Both the position numbers and the translations under genes were made by a program. This document shows, one piece after another, positions 1 through 8,835 of a stretch of 64,000 nt of DNA (its first letter is position 1; each line of letters begins with the position of its first letter). This DNA is from an uncultured Aquimarina sp. (GTDB lineage Bacteria; Bacteroidota; Bacteroidia; Flavobacteriales; Flavobacteriaceae), in the NCBI RefSeq assembly GCF_947492405.1, contig NZ_CANLMP010000003.1, positions 653,339 through 717,338 on the forward strand. The letters are read 5' to 3'. The notes under the pieces are model-generated. The model saw nothing but the letters and a program-made list of their open reading frames with translations, did no database searches and was not told where the DNA came from.

Positions 1-652
1 GAAAAAAAACTCACACTTAATACTTCTTTTATTAATTTCCTTACTTTTTACCTGTAAGCAAAACTCTGATCAGTCAAATGGTAGTGGTGTAAATGTAAGC
101 TATGCAAAAAGCGTTAAAGTTTTTAAGGATTATTATGAAAGTGGAGAATTACTTGTGTCCGGGCAGTATGATAATGACAAAAAGGTAGGAGAATGGACAA
201 GTTATTTCAAAAACGGAAAGCCGTCCAAAATAGAAAACTATCAAGATGGAAAATTAGAAGGCGCTTGGACGGTATTTCACCCAACAGGAAAATTATATAT
301 GGATGGAGCACATCAACAAAACGCTAAAATCGGAACTTGGAAACACTATTTAGATGATGGAACTCTTAAATATATTAAGCATTATGATACAGAGGGAAGC
401 ACAGGAGAATGGAAAAGTTATTATGATTCTGGCGAATTAGCTTCTGTAGAAAACTATCAAAAAGGCAAGGCACATGGTTTATGGACCGATTTTTATAAAA
501 ACGGTCAGATTTATAGAATCGGAAAAAAAATAAAAGGTAGAGAAGACGGAGTCTGGAAAATCTATAATGATAAAGGAAGGCTGTTGTTAACTGAGACCTA
601 TGAAAACGGTAAAAAAATACAAGCAGTTCGAAGTAATGAAGCTGATAATTGA
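1..652 (+). CDS. MORN-repeat (YwqK-like) lipoprotein, 5' end outside window
   Basis: The reading frame is open from base 2, well before the first internal start-like codon (GTG at 155), so the true start lies just left of the window. The upstream codons give a run of Leu/Ile followed by LLFTC, a convincing lipobox, so the product is probably an exported lipoprotein. The visible ~216 residues contain repeated units of the type G-x-W-x-x-Y-x-x-x-G (GEWTSYFKNGKPSK, GAWTVFHPTGKLY, GEWKSYYDSGEL, GLWTDFYKNGQIY, GVWKIYNDKGRL). These are the MORN-like strands of the YwqK family, often annotated as toxin-antitoxin YwqK antitoxin. That label is by family only; a molecular role is not known to me. The gene ends 51 bp before xdhA and is probably a separate unit. 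Confidence 0.8.
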   Translation, partial: KKNSHLILLLLISLLFTCKQNSDQSNGSGVNVSYAKSVKVFKDYYESGELLVSGQYDNDKKVGEWTSYFKNGKPSKIENYQDGKLEGAWTVFHPTGKLYMDGAHQQNAKIGTWKHYLDDGTLKYIKHYDTEGSTGEWKSYYDSGELASVENYQKGKAHGLWTDFYKNGQIYRIGKKIKGREDGVWKIYNDKGRLLLTETYENGKKIQAVRSNEADN

Positions 653-703
653 TTTTTGATTTGTAAAATTTGGTAGAACTTTTTAGTACCTTGCCTTTTA
701 CAT

Positions 704-2110
704 ATGATTCAGTTTATTTTAAATAATAAGATTATTAGGACGACTGCAAATGCAGGAATAACTCTTTTAGATTTTATAAGAGAACACAAGCAATTAAAAG
801 GAACAAAAATTGGTTGTCGCGAAGGAGATTGTGGTGCTTGTACAGTTTTGGTTGGAGCGCTAAATGATGACAAAGTAACGTATCAAGGCATTACATCTTG
901 TATTTCACCTCTAGGGAATGCTAATGGAAAACATATTGTCACAATCGAGGGGATTAATTTACCTACCACATTAAATACAGTACAAAAAGCTATGACCGAT
1001 AACTATGCCACGCAATGTGGCTTTTGTACACCAGGTTTTGTAGTTTCTATGACTGGGTATGCTATTGGGAAAAATGAAAGCTGCCTAGATTCCTGTAATG
1101 ATGCTATAAGTGGTAATATTTGTAGGTGTACAGGATATAAGTCTATTGAAAAAGCAGGATTACTTGTAGAAGAGAAACTGCAAGGAAAAGACACTGATAA
1201 TGCTATGGCTTGGTTGATTAAAGAGGGATTTATTCCTGATTATTTTGAAACCATTCCACAAAAATTGAAAGATCTAGAGTCAAAATCTATTGCTAATAAT
1301 GGAAAAATAGTTGCTAGCGGAACGGATCTATATGTTCATAATGCTGATCAACTTGCAGAAGAACAAATTCATTTAATTACTGGAGATAAAGCTTTGACTG
1401 GGATTCAATTTACATCATCGACGTGTACCATAGGAGCTAATACCACAGTTACAGAGCTTTTAGAAAATAAGAAATTACAAATCCAGTTTCCGAAGTTAAA
1501 GTCATTTCTTACACTAGTTTCTTCTGAACCTATACGTAATATGGGGACTTTGGGAGGGAATTTTGTCAATGCTTCTCCTATTGGCGATATGACAGTTTTC
1601 TTTTTGGCACTTAATGCAACTCTAACGATTCAGTCCAAAACAGGATCAGAAAGACAGTTAGTTTTCAATGAATTTTATAAAGGATATAAAACCTATGATT
1701 TATTTAAAGGTGAAATTTTAAAAAGTATTTCTTTTGATATCCTTGAGGATGGAGACTTTTATAATTTTGAAAAGGTGAGTAAAAGAACGCACTTAGATAT
1801 AGCAAGTGTAAATACTGCGGCAAGAATCACTTTGGAAAATGATATAGTAAGAGCCGCTCATTTCTCTATGGGAGGAACCGCTCCAATTCCAAAGTATTTA
1901 TTCAATACTAGTAGTTTTTTCATCGGAAAAACAATCAATTCAGAAACTGTAAAAGAAGCAGAAACACTTTTACAATCAGAAATTGCACCAATTAGCGATG
2001 TAAGAGGATCAGCAGATTATAAACGATTATTAGCTAAACAATTGTTCTTTGCACATTTTATCGAATTATTTCCAACAAAAGTTGAATTTCAAAAACTGAT
2101 AGCAGGATGA
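704..2110 (+). CDS. xdhA: Xanthine dehydrogenase small subunit ([2Fe-2S] and FAD domains)
   Basis: This subunit carries electrons from the molybdenum centre through two [2Fe-2S] clusters to FAD during oxidation of hypoxanthine and xanthine. The N-terminal ferredoxin fold shows CREGDCGACTVLV near residue 38. The helical [2Fe-2S] domain shows CGFCTPGFV near 105 and GNICRCTGY near 137. The FAD-binding part (about 180-460) contains the NMGTLGGNFVNASPIGDM signature. At 468 residues it matches bacterial XdhA subunits that combine the Fe-S and FAD modules. The stop codon overlaps the start of xdhB by 4 bp, which implies translational coupling. It is the first gene of a purine-catabolic operon that ends with guaD. 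Confidence 0.95.
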   Translation: MIQFILNNKIIRTTANAGITLLDFIREHKQLKGTKIGCREGDCGACTVLVGALNDDKVTYQGITSCISPLGNANGKHIVTIEGINLPTTLNTVQKAMTDNYATQCGFCTPGFVVSMTGYAIGKNESCLDSCNDAISGNICRCTGYKSIEKAGLLVEEKLQGKDTDNAMAWLIKEGFIPDYFETIPQKLKDLESKSIANNGKIVASGTDLYVHNADQLAEEQIHLITGDKALTGIQFTSSTCTIGANTTVTELLENKKLQIQFPKLKSFLTLVSSEPIRNMGTLGGNFVNASPIGDMTVFFLALNATLTIQSKTGSERQLVFNEFYKGYKTYDLFKGEILKSISFDILEDGDFYNFEKVSKRTHLDIASVNTAARITLENDIVRAAHFSMGGTAPIPKYLFNTSSFFIGKTINSETVKEAETLLQSEIAPISDVRGSADYKRLLAKQLFFAHFIELFPTKVEFQKLIAG

Positions 2111-4368
2111 AGACGATGAAAAATATTGATAGTTTCACTCATGTTAGAGGAGAATCACTATTTGTGGATGATTTGATAACAAGACAAGATACTTTGTATG
2201 GATTGGTATTTGACTCACCAAAAGCGCATGGAAAAATAAAACACGTAGATTATTCCCAGGCAGAACAAGTAGAAGGTGTTGTAAAAATATTTACATCCAA
2301 AGATGTTTTGGGTGAAAACCAAATCGGAGGGATTATTCCTGATGAACCTTTATGGGCAGAAGATGAAGTTCATTTTTGGGGACAACCAATTGCATTTATC
2401 GTTGCAGAATCTGAAGCTATTGCAAAAAAAGCACGTCTGCTTATTGAAATAGAAATTGAAGAATTACCTGTAATTACAACGGCAAAGGAAGCTAAAGAGC
2501 AACAAAGTTTTATTAATGCACCACGTTCTTTTACATTAGGAGATACGGATGCTACTTTTTTAGACTGTGATTATGTAATAGAAGGAGAAACATTTTCTAA
2601 TGGTCAGGAACACCTTTATCTAGAAACACAAGGTTGTTATGCTGTACCCCAAGAAAATGGAAGTATCAAGATTACATCATCGACACAGGGTCCAACAGCT
2701 GTGCAAAAAACTGCGGCTAAAGTTTTGGGGGTACCTATGCATAAGATAGAGATAGACGTTATCCGATTAGGTGGAGGTTTTGGAGGAAAAGAAGATCAAG
2801 CGACTCCTTGGTCAGTTATGGCAGCAGTTGCCGTACAACATCTCAACAAACCTGTAAAATATATCTTAAACCGCCACGATGATATGCGTATGACGGGAAA
2901 ACGTCACCCGTATTCCTCTTTTTTTAAGATTGGATTGGATAAGAGCTTAAAAATAATAGCTTTTGAAGCAGAGTTTTTACAGAATGCTGGTGCAGCAGCA
3001 GATTTATCCCCTGCAATTGCAGAGAGAACATTATTTCATGCGACCAATAGCTATTTTGTTCCTAATGTAAGTACGACAGTATATAGTTGTAAAACAAACT
3101 TGCCTCCCAATACAGCATTTAGAGGTTTTGGAGGTCCACAAGGAATGTTTGTTATTGAATCTGCTATTGCCAAAGCAGCGGATGCAATAGGCATTGATAA
3201 GCGAAAAATTCAAGAAGCTAATTTATTGAAAGAAAATGATGAATTCTCATACGGGCAAATTGCAACCAACGTTGAAGCTAGAAATACTTGGTTTACAGCA
3301 AAAGAAAAGTTCGAACTTGATAAATTAGAGAAAGAAGTTGCCAATTTCAATAGTAATAATGATCATTTCAAAAAAGGAATCTCATTAATGCCTGTTACTT
3401 TTGGTATTTCATTTACAAATACAATGATGAATCACGCTAGAGCATTGATTCATATCTATCAGGATGGTAGCGTTGGGGTGAGTACAGGAGCCGTAGAAAT
3501 GGGACAAAGTGTTAATACAAAGATGTTACAAGTTGCTCAGAATGCTTTAGGTATTTCTGCTAATAAAGTAAAGCTAGAAACAACAAATACTACTCGTGTT
3601 GCTAATACCTCACCTTCTGCAGCAAGTTCGACAGCAGATTTAAACGGGAAAGCTGTGCAAAAAGCTTGTACTGCATTACTAGAAAGATTAACAAAAGTAG
3701 CTGCTAAAATGATGACCGAAGAGGCGGCTAAAATTTCTTTTCAAGAAGATTATGTTTTTGTAGACGGCAAAAAGTCAAATACAACTTGGGAAGCAATCAT
3801 TGCACAAGCCATGGCAGATCGAATTGCCTTATCAGAAAATGCGCATTATGCAACCCCTATCATTCATTTTGATAAAACCAAAGAAAAAGGACATCCTTTT
3901 GCATATCACGTGTATGGTACCGCCATTACATCAGTTACCGTGGATTGTGTGAGAGGGATTTATGAAATTGACTCTGTAAAAATTGTACACGACTTCGGAG
4001 AAAGCATGAATTATGGTGTAGATATTGGTCAAGTAGAAGGTGCCCTCGCACAAGGGATTGGCTGGATGACTATGGAAGAAATCTCCTATAATAATGATGG
4101 GCGCTTATTATCGAATGCACTGTCGACCTATAAAGTCCCTGATATATTTTCTGCTCCAAAAACAATAGAAACTATAGCTGTGGAAACTGATGGAAACGAT
4201 ATGGCAATCCATAAATCTAAGGCAGTTGGAGAACCTCCATTAATGTATGGAATTGGTGCATACTTTGCTATTCAACAAGCTGTAAAAGAATTCAATAAAA
4301 ATTACGAACCAAAGTTTGATTCGCCATTTACACCAGAAAAGGTATTAATGGGATTGTACGAAAAGTAG
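2107..4368 (+). CDS. xdhB: Xanthine dehydrogenase molybdopterin-binding subunit
   Basis: This is the catalytic large subunit that binds the molybdopterin cofactor. It hydroxylates hypoxanthine to xanthine and xanthine to urate. Molybdenum-hydroxylase motifs are visible: GGGFGGKE near residue 223, FRGFGGPQG near 338, and near the C-terminus KAVGEPPLMYG, which holds the glutamate that acts as catalytic base in this family. Its 753 residues are normal for bacterial XdhB. Its ATG overlaps the xdhA stop; a second in-frame ATG nine bases downstream is an equally possible start. The partner XdhC, needed for cofactor insertion, is two genes downstream. Confidence 0.95.
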   Translation: MKTMKNIDSFTHVRGESLFVDDLITRQDTLYGLVFDSPKAHGKIKHVDYSQAEQVEGVVKIFTSKDVLGENQIGGIIPDEPLWAEDEVHFWGQPIAFIVAESEAIAKKARLLIEIEIEELPVITTAKEAKEQQSFINAPRSFTLGDTDATFLDCDYVIEGETFSNGQEHLYLETQGCYAVPQENGSIKITSSTQGPTAVQKTAAKVLGVPMHKIEIDVIRLGGGFGGKEDQATPWSVMAAVAVQHLNKPVKYILNRHDDMRMTGKRHPYSSFFKIGLDKSLKIIAFEAEFLQNAGAAADLSPAIAERTLFHATNSYFVPNVSTTVYSCKTNLPPNTAFRGFGGPQGMFVIESAIAKAADAIGIDKRKIQEANLLKENDEFSYGQIATNVEARNTWFTAKEKFELDKLEKEVANFNSNNDHFKKGISLMPVTFGISFTNTMMNHARALIHIYQDGSVGVSTGAVEMGQSVNTKMLQVAQNALGISANKVKLETTNTTRVANTSPSAASSTADLNGKAVQKACTALLERLTKVAAKMMTEEAAKISFQEDYVFVDGKKSNTTWEAIIAQAMADRIALSENAHYATPIIHFDKTKEKGHPFAYHVYGTAITSVTVDCVRGIYEIDSVKIVHDFGESMNYGVDIGQVEGALAQGIGWMTMEEISYNNDGRLLSNALSTYKVPDIFSAPKTIETIAVETDGNDMAIHKSKAVGEPPLMYGIGAYFAIQQAVKEFNKNYEPKFDSPFTPEKVLMGLYEK

Positions 4369-4373
4369 TAACC

Positions 4374-4874
4374 TTGAGCAAAACCATAAAACTACAATAC
4401 ACTAAAACTAATATTCTAAAAGGAGCTATTATCTATAGTTCTGGGGATTTGATCGCTTCACTACTATTAGGAGAATTTTCTATATATCGATTATTGGGTA
4501 TGATCTTATTAGGAGCAACACTATATGCCTTAGAAATCCCAAATTATTTTGCCTGGATAGAAGTTAAAACAAAGAACCTAACAGGAACTAAAAAAACACT
4601 TGTTAAAACAGGATTAGCGATTCTCTATTTTAATCCGTTATGGATCGCTCGTCATTTGTTGTTTATCAAACTTTTTTCAGGAAATTTTAATCAAATCGAC
4701 TTAAATTTGCTGAAAATAGCGTGGTTATCATTTTTGGTCAATATCCCTATATCGTTTGTAGCTAATTATTTAATTCAGAATAAAGTAACCTTAGGTTGGC
4801 GATTTTTGGCTAGTGCTATCTTCTCTGCGTTAATGGCTATTTATTATGCATTGAGTGAAGTGATTTTCAATTAA
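4374..4874 (+). CDS. Mpv17/PMP22-like small integral membrane protein
   Basis: A 166-residue protein with about four hydrophobic segments (roughly 15-35, 38-55, 83-105 and 112-165), starting at TTG five bases after the xdhB stop. No enzyme motif is visible. The pattern resembles the eukaryotic Mpv17/PMP22 family. The N-terminal part reads LKGAIIYSSGDLIASLLL, then YRLLGMILLGATLYALEIPNY and a WIE segment; the C-terminal part has WLSFLVNIPISFVANYLI followed by WRFLASAIFSA. That family has kGa...GDliaQ, R..r...G and NF..vP motifs in the same order. I infer distant membership, not a function. The position between xdhB and xdhC, 8 bp before xdhC, suggests a role tied to purine oxidation, for example substrate or product passage. 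Confidence 0.5.
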   Translation: MSKTIKLQYTKTNILKGAIIYSSGDLIASLLLGEFSIYRLLGMILLGATLYALEIPNYFAWIEVKTKNLTGTKKTLVKTGLAILYFNPLWIARHLLFIKLFSGNFNQIDLNLLKIAWLSFLVNIPISFVANYLIQNKVTLGWRFLASAIFSALMAIYYALSEVIFN

Positions 4875-4882
4875 CAAAACGT

Positions 4883-5833
4883 ATGAAATTCTGGCAACAT
4901 CTTTTATCAAAATTACAAGATTCCCAAAACGTCTATTTACTAACCGTAATAGAAAACATTGGTAGTTCACCTGGAAGAAAAGGATTTAAAATGCTAGTTG
5001 CTGAAGATGGTTTTATTTTTGGTTCTATTGGAGGAGGCGTTATGGAATTTTCATTGGTAGAAGAAACCAAAAAAATGCTACAAGATGGAGATTTGAAAAT
5101 ATTTTTAAAAAAGCAAGTACATAAAGGCCACAAACAAGACGGATCTGGAATGATTTGTTCAGGAGAACAGACAGTGGTCTTTCATCCTTTAGATGCAAGT
5201 CATATTTCGGCTATTGAAGGTGTTTTAGATTGTTTGCAGGCTAATACCAAAGGAACATTGACACTAACATCTATGGCTATCAATTTTTCTAATGAGCTAA
5301 TGGAAGACAAGTTTGAATATCAGATAACTTCTACTAAAGACTGGTTTTTTAAAGAATATATCGGATTTAGAAATACATTATATATCGTTGGAGGAGGACA
5401 TGTAAGTGTTGCAGTTTCTGAATTGTTTGTTACTCTTGGTTTTTACGTATTGGTTTTTGACAATCGAGAACATCTAAATACTATTGAGTTAAATACAAGT
5501 GCACATCAGAAATTAATAATAGATTTTAATGAGATAGCGAATTATATTTCAGAAGGCCCGGAGAATTATGTTGCAATTATGACGAACAAATACACTGATG
5601 ATAAACTGGTATTAAGTAAACTTATTAGAAATAGCTTCGCTTACTTAGGTGTGCTTGGGAGTACAGCAAAGTTAGAAACAATGTGGAAGGTTTTACAAAA
5701 AGAAGGTGTTACAATGTCTCAATTAAACATTGTTCATGCACCTATAGGACTTGCTATAAAAAGTCAAACTCCTCATGAAATAGCAGTAAGTATTGCTGCT
5801 CAGGTTATTAAAATCAAAAACAAGAATCAATAA
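4883..5833 (+). CDS. xdhC: XdhC/CoxI family molybdenum cofactor chaperone
   Basis: XdhC-family proteins bind and sulfurate the molybdenum cofactor and deliver it to xanthine dehydrogenase. The N-terminal XdhC/CoxI domain shows GSSPGRKGFKMLV and FGSIGGGVMEFSLVEE (about residues 27-60). The C-terminal domain (about 160-310) is Rossmann-like with IVGGGHVSVAVSELF and FDNREH, and later YLGVLGS. The length of 316 residues is usual for the family. The gene follows the Mpv17-like gene by 8 bp and precedes guaD, so the operon supplies both the enzyme and its maturation factor. Confidence 0.93.
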   Translation: MKFWQHLLSKLQDSQNVYLLTVIENIGSSPGRKGFKMLVAEDGFIFGSIGGGVMEFSLVEETKKMLQDGDLKIFLKKQVHKGHKQDGSGMICSGEQTVVFHPLDASHISAIEGVLDCLQANTKGTLTLTSMAINFSNELMEDKFEYQITSTKDWFFKEYIGFRNTLYIVGGGHVSVAVSELFVTLGFYVLVFDNREHLNTIELNTSAHQKLIIDFNEIANYISEGPENYVAIMTNKYTDDKLVLSKLIRNSFAYLGVLGSTAKLETMWKVLQKEGVTMSQLNIVHAPIGLAIKSQTPHEIAVSIAAQVIKIKNKNQ

Positions 5834-5925
5834 TATATTTTGTTTCTTAACCTAAAAAAGATACATTTCCATCCGATTTTAATTCATAGTTGAATAGACA
5901 TACTAAAACATTAAATTATATAGAA

Positions 5926-6402
5926 ATGACAGAAGAGGATAAGAAATTTATGAGGCGTGCAATTGAACTTGCAGAAAATGGTATGGATTCTAATACAGGA
6001 GGTCCATTTGGAGCAGTGATTGTAAAAAATGGAGAGATAATAGCAGAAGGATGCAATAAAGTTACATCGCAAAATGATCCTACAGCGCACGCAGAAGTAG
6101 ATGCTATCCGTACTGCCTGTAAAAAATTAAACACTTTTCAGTTAGAAGATTGCATTATTTATACCTCTTGTGAGCCTTGTCCTATGTGTTTGGGAGCCAT
6201 CTATTGGGCAAGACCTAAAAAAGTTTTTTACGGTTGTACGCGCGAAGATGCTGCGGATATAGAATTTGATGACCAATTAATTTATGATGAGATTGCAGTA
6301 GGTATTGATAATAGACAAATAGAGTTCACAAACGTATTGCGGGATGAGGCATTAAAAGTTTTTCAAAAGTGGGATTCAAAAACTGACAGAACTGAATATT
6401 AA
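5926..6402 (+). CDS. guaD: Guanine deaminase, CMP/dCMP-deaminase fold
   Basis: A zinc-dependent deaminase that converts guanine to xanthine, feeding the neighbouring xanthine dehydrogenase. The zinc motif is complete: HAEVDAIR (His ligand and catalytic Glu) and CEPCPMCLGAIYWARP (two Cys ligands). GGPFGAVIVKNG, NDPTAHAEV, TSCEPCPMCLGAIYWARPK and FDDQLIYDEI all resemble Bacillus subtilis GuaD closely, and the C-terminus ends in Tyr as in that enzyme. A TTG at 5890 would add 12 residues; the ATG at 5926 fits the family length (158 residues, against about 156) and is preferred. The gap after xdhC is 92 bp, so it may be in the same transcript. Confidence 0.93.
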   Translation: MTEEDKKFMRRAIELAENGMDSNTGGPFGAVIVKNGEIIAEGCNKVTSQNDPTAHAEVDAIRTACKKLNTFQLEDCIIYTSCEPCPMCLGAIYWARPKKVFYGCTREDAADIEFDDQLIYDEIAVGIDNRQIEFTNVLRDEALKVFQKWDSKTDRTEY

Positions 6403-6422
6403 TGAATTTTTTTAAAAATTAA

Positions 6423-6515
6423 CTCGGAGAATCGTGTAAGAAAGATTCTCAAAACCGACAGATGTATGATTAGTTGTCTTATGATATGAAAGACGGATGA
6501 AATGTTCGGAGACAC
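6423..6515 (+). promoter_or_regulatory. Possible structured leader RNA upstream of the PLP enzyme gene
   Basis: The stretch between guaD and the next gene has more pairing potential than the AT-rich spacers around it. GAGAATC (6427-6433) pairs perfectly with GATTCTC (6444-6450), and the flanking CGG and CCG extend the helix with a four-A bulge. GACA (6457-6460) can pair with TGTC (6475-6478). TCGGAGA occurs twice, near 6424 and 6509. It does not match the SAM-I, TPP, cobalamin, glycine or purine riboswitch cores that I know. Function and boundaries are inferred. Confidence 0.25.
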
Positions 6516-6570
6516 TTTTAAAAAAAAATCTAATTAATGTATATTGACAGCCTATCTAAAGGTGAAAGTT

Positions 6571-8415
6571 ATGGGAGCAAATAAAAAGCTAAATTATATT
6601 AAAGATGTATTAGAAAATATACCAACTAATTGGTTAGATCTAACTACTCATCGACTAGATGTTTATAATGAAGAACTGGCTAAAACTCAATTCTTAAAAC
6701 AGTTTGAAAGCTTATTTAATGATAATAATTCTACAACATCAGCATTAGCTGAATTACCAACCGCTTATGACTATATTAGATTAGGTCATCCATTATCTTG
6801 TGTACTAGAATGGGGAATTGCTAACTTAAATAGTTTAAAACCTGAAAACGTGATAAGTTTTTCATCAAAGATGATCCCTATCCTGGCAATTCTAAGAAAA
6901 AACTTATTTGATCATAAAAACACTCGAATTATTTATACAAATGAATTGCCTCATTTCTTTGATGCTGAAATATTAAAGAATGTCTATGGCTATCAGTTTG
7001 ATTTAAAGCAGGTTAAAGATGTGTCGGCTATTCCTGAGTTCAATGGTAGTACGATTTTAATTTCAGAGGAAAGTGAAATTAATGCTATTGGTCTTATTCC
7101 TAGTATTGACTTTTTTATTAACATTTATCATGACTTAGGAAGTGTTTTATTAGTAAATGGAAAGCAAAATGAAAGTTACATTTCAGAAATTCAGCATGTA
7201 AGAAGAAGAGAAACTATTGCTATGACTCCGGCTAATTGTTTTATTGTATTATCTGCTCTAGCAGAGAAGTCTTCTTTTGATAGTAAGAAAAGTAATGTGG
7301 AGACAAACAAAAGACTTGTCTTAGATTCGATTACAGAAATTACAGGTGCAAATACAAAACCATTGGTTGGTTCTAGTGGTCTATCTATTCAATATGCCAT
7401 TATGATGGGGTTAGTTCACGATGCGCAAGAAAAACATCATGGAAAAGCTATTAAATTTATTGTTCCACCAAATTGTTATGGAGGTACAAATGATCAGGCA
7501 AGACGCGTTGCTGCTTGTATTGATAACGTAGAAGTGATGGACTTACCAGTAGATGGTGATAATGATATGGTGCAGAGCATAGATATAGTTCTGGATAAAA
7601 TTGCTAATGAAGATGCTGTCCCTTATATAATTGCTGAAATCCCAACAAATCCTAGGGTTGAAGTTCCGGATCTGATACAATTAAAGGAGGTTTTAAGTAA
7701 AACACGTAAAACAGCAAAAGATGAAGTTGCCATTGATCCGGTTTTTATATTAGATCAAACATTTTGTCCTAATGTACTTTTTTTGGGAGAAGGTGAAATA
7801 CTTTCAACCGTTCGTGCTATATCATACGCTAGTGGATCAAAATTTCCAAGTGGCGGAAAATGTACAGCTGGATATGTGGTAGGGAATAAAAAAACAGATG
7901 CTTTACTAGAGAAAATAGAATTACATCTTAATCTTTGTGATAATGAAGCAACTCCGTTACAATACGAGATATTAGCAAAACAGCTACCTTCAATGAACCA
8001 AAGAATTATTGAAGCTTATCGCAATACTCGTGAATTTGTGAATTTTATTAATGACACTTTACCAGAAGCGAAAATGAATTTTGTTTCAGAAGAATTGGCA
8101 GATCAGGGATTTACTCCATCAGTGTTTTCATTAGATCTACCAACCAAAGGAAATACAGAAGAAGAAAAAGAATCTTATAAACGATCATTAAATCATAAAC
8201 TAATTAATTTGATGATCACAGAAATTCCCAATGAAAGTAAATACTGTGTAAGTTATGGGCAGTTAAAAGGATGCTACTGGACAATACCTGCAACATCTAC
8301 CCAAGGGACTACTAAAGAAGGTGATAAAGACTATATTGCCCGTGTAGCACTTTCTCCTAATATGGATCTAGAACTTCATAAGAAGGTTTTTTTAGATTTT
8401 GTCAAGAAAATTTGA
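6571..8415 (+). CDS. PLP-dependent Cys/Met-metabolism-type enzyme (cystathionine gamma-synthase-like)
   Basis: A 614-residue protein whose central and C-terminal part resembles fold-type I PLP enzymes of the Cys/Met metabolism family. GLSIQYAIMMGLVHDAQ and IKFIVPPNCYGGTNDQARR match the cofactor-phosphate and substrate regions, AEIPTNPRVEVPDL matches the usual E.P.NP segment, and SGSKFPSGGKCTAGYVVGN holds the likely Schiff-base lysine. An extra N-terminal region of about 230 residues makes it longer than classical MetB or MetC (about 400). The ATG at 6571 follows AAAGGTGAAAGTT, a fair ribosome-binding site; a TTG at 6544 would add nine residues and is less likely. The substrate is undetermined; lyase, gamma-synthase and sulfhydrylase activities are all possible. 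Confidence 0.75.
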   Translation: MGANKKLNYIKDVLENIPTNWLDLTTHRLDVYNEELAKTQFLKQFESLFNDNNSTTSALAELPTAYDYIRLGHPLSCVLEWGIANLNSLKPENVISFSSKMIPILAILRKNLFDHKNTRIIYTNELPHFFDAEILKNVYGYQFDLKQVKDVSAIPEFNGSTILISEESEINAIGLIPSIDFFINIYHDLGSVLLVNGKQNESYISEIQHVRRRETIAMTPANCFIVLSALAEKSSFDSKKSNVETNKRLVLDSITEITGANTKPLVGSSGLSIQYAIMMGLVHDAQEKHHGKAIKFIVPPNCYGGTNDQARRVAACIDNVEVMDLPVDGDNDMVQSIDIVLDKIANEDAVPYIIAEIPTNPRVEVPDLIQLKEVLSKTRKTAKDEVAIDPVFILDQTFCPNVLFLGEGEILSTVRAISYASGSKFPSGGKCTAGYVVGNKKTDALLEKIELHLNLCDNEATPLQYEILAKQLPSMNQRIIEAYRNTREFVNFINDTLPEAKMNFVSEELADQGFTPSVFSLDLPTKGNTEEEKESYKRSLNHKLINLMITEIPNESKYCVSYGQLKGCYWTIPATSTQGTTKEGDKDYIARVALSPNMDLELHKKVFLDFVKKI

Positions 8416-8835
8416 TTATGATGGAAAATCAAGTAGTCTATTAGTTTATCCATTTTAAGGCTTTTTATAACCATTTTCTTAGAAAATTATGAACTGACAG
8501 TTGCTGCTTTAGTTTTGGTTTTCAGGATTTAGACTTAAAACGAGTTAAAAAGAAACATTGAATGCTATTGATAATCATGTGTCATTTGAAACTCGTTTAT
8601 AAAATCTAATTTTTGACTATCTCCGTATAGCATATCCGCAAGAAGAAGGCAGTTCTTTTAGAAAATTCATTACCAATTTAAAGCTGAATCTAAAATGTGT
8701 TTTTAAAAATATCATAACATCCCTTTAGTATATAACGCTTAATTGTAGGTTATACCCTACCATTTTGTTGTTTAGACTAAATGGAATCAGTAATCCTTAT
8801 TCAAGAATACATATAGAAAAATAACGTTCTGGATA
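8416..8835. other. Intergenic region with a possible degenerate coding remnant
   Basis: About 420 bp without an intact gene. One plus-strand frame near 8550-8728 reads like protein on both sides of a stop (ETLNAIDNHVSFETRL, stop, NLIFDYLRIAYPQEEG and onward to a stop near 8728). This suggests a decayed gene of unknown family. TACCATTTTGTT occurs at 8758-8769 and again at 9906-9917, on either side of the next gene. No clear terminator follows the PLP enzyme gene. Confidence 0.3.

Noticed and set aside
155..652. GTG at 155 as start of the first gene
   Set aside because: The frame continues upstream to base 2 with a lipoprotein signal (LLFTC), so 155 is internal.
6423..6515. Known riboswitch class before the PLP enzyme
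   Set aside because: The conserved cores of SAM-I, TPP, cobalamin, glycine and purine riboswitches that I know are not present.
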